Assembly: GCF_024713975.1 (NCBI RefSeq)
Contig: NC_091098.1
Coordinates: 24,048,816 to 24,112,815, forward strand
Source: Paralichthys olivaceus
Taxonomy: Eukaryota; Chordata; Actinopteri; Pleuronectiformes; Paralichthyidae
Reading direction: 5' to 3'
DNA: 64,000 bases
The notes under the pieces are model-generated. The model saw only the letters and a program-made list of their open reading frames with translations. It was not told the origin of the DNA and did no database searches. A program made the translations under genes and the position numbers. The number at the start of each line of letters is the position of its first letter. The first letter of the stretch is position 1. Below, one piece after another: positions 63,745 to 64,000 of the stretch.

Positions 63745-64000
63745 TTACACTGAGGAAAGCCGTAAGCTTTTACTTTCACTGTAAAGCTGCAGGACGGAGG
63801 CGCGGTGGCACCTGGCGCCGAGCGAGGCGATGGGGACTGTATGATTTATGAGGACGCCTCGGAGGTTGAGGGGGTGGCGGATGAGCGCAGCAGCAATTTG
63901 GATGTCGGCCTCTCCCTTTTTCTGAGTCGGAGCCCGAGTCTGAGCGAGACCAGGCCTGCCCTGCTCCGCTCCTGGCTCCAGGGTTTCAGGCTGCTGTTGA
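63745..64000. other. GC-rich block open on both strands at window end
   Basis: On the minus strand a frame of 84 codons runs from the window edge to a TAA at 63745-63747; it includes GEADIQIAAALIRHP. On the plus strand a frame is open from 63766 to the edge and includes MIYEDASEVEGVADERSS. CpG content is high. One strand could carry a partial exon of the next gene, but I recognise neither peptide and see no decisive splice site. Confidence 0.25.

Noticed and set aside
1-64000. tRNA, rRNA, CRISPR arrays, bacterial operons
   Set aside because: None seen; the sequence is vertebrate with spliced genes. The tRNA-like B-box motifs at 30.4 and 53.9 kb belong to interspersed repeats.

Overview
This is vertebrate nuclear DNA and almost certainly a ray-finned (teleost) fish. 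Genes are split into many small exons with GT-AG borders. Introns are short, there are many CA/GT microsatellites and typical fish interspersed repeats, and the protein sequences match known vertebrate families closely. No bacterial, phage, CRISPR or operon features are present. I rebuilt the exons by hand from splice sites and family knowledge, with no alignment tools; in each gene the exon lengths add up to one continuous frame.

Layout: (1) 91-16447 (+), 3' part of integrin alpha-5 (itga5), 28 coding exons, with the first coding exon off the left edge, followed by a long 3' UTR to about 19.1 kb. (2) 19664-40307 (-), rapgef3 (Epac1, the cAMP-activated Rap1/2 exchange factor), 30 coding exons giving 926 codons plus stop. 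One of its introns is a minor-class AT-AC (U12-type) intron. The gene meets itga5 tail to tail, with poly(A) signals about 70 bp apart. (3) 42064-43189 (+), slc48a1 (HRG1 heme transporter), 3 exons, complete, 144 aa, head to head with rapgef3. (4) 45381-50577 (+), slc26a9 (anion transporter/channel), 20 coding exons, 769 aa. (5) 50.7-58.7 kb, an 8-kb intergenic stretch without a recognisable gene. (6) 58790-61363 (-), a five-exon membrane protein most like tmdd1 (transmembrane and death domain protein 1), with a broken partial copy of its last exon just downstream. (7) 61.4-64 kb, no clear gene; a GC-rich block open on both strands runs off the right edge.

The genes are unrelated housekeeping and signalling loci, not a pathway cluster. 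One loose link is that Epac1-Rap1 signalling is known to activate integrins in other vertebrates, and itga5 and rapgef3 are direct neighbours here. I did not find a previously undescribed biological system. The observations most worth a second look are the U12-type intron in rapgef3, the microsatellite that supplies a rapgef3 splice donor, the alternative rapgef3 N-terminus, and the partial duplication of the tmdd1 3' end.
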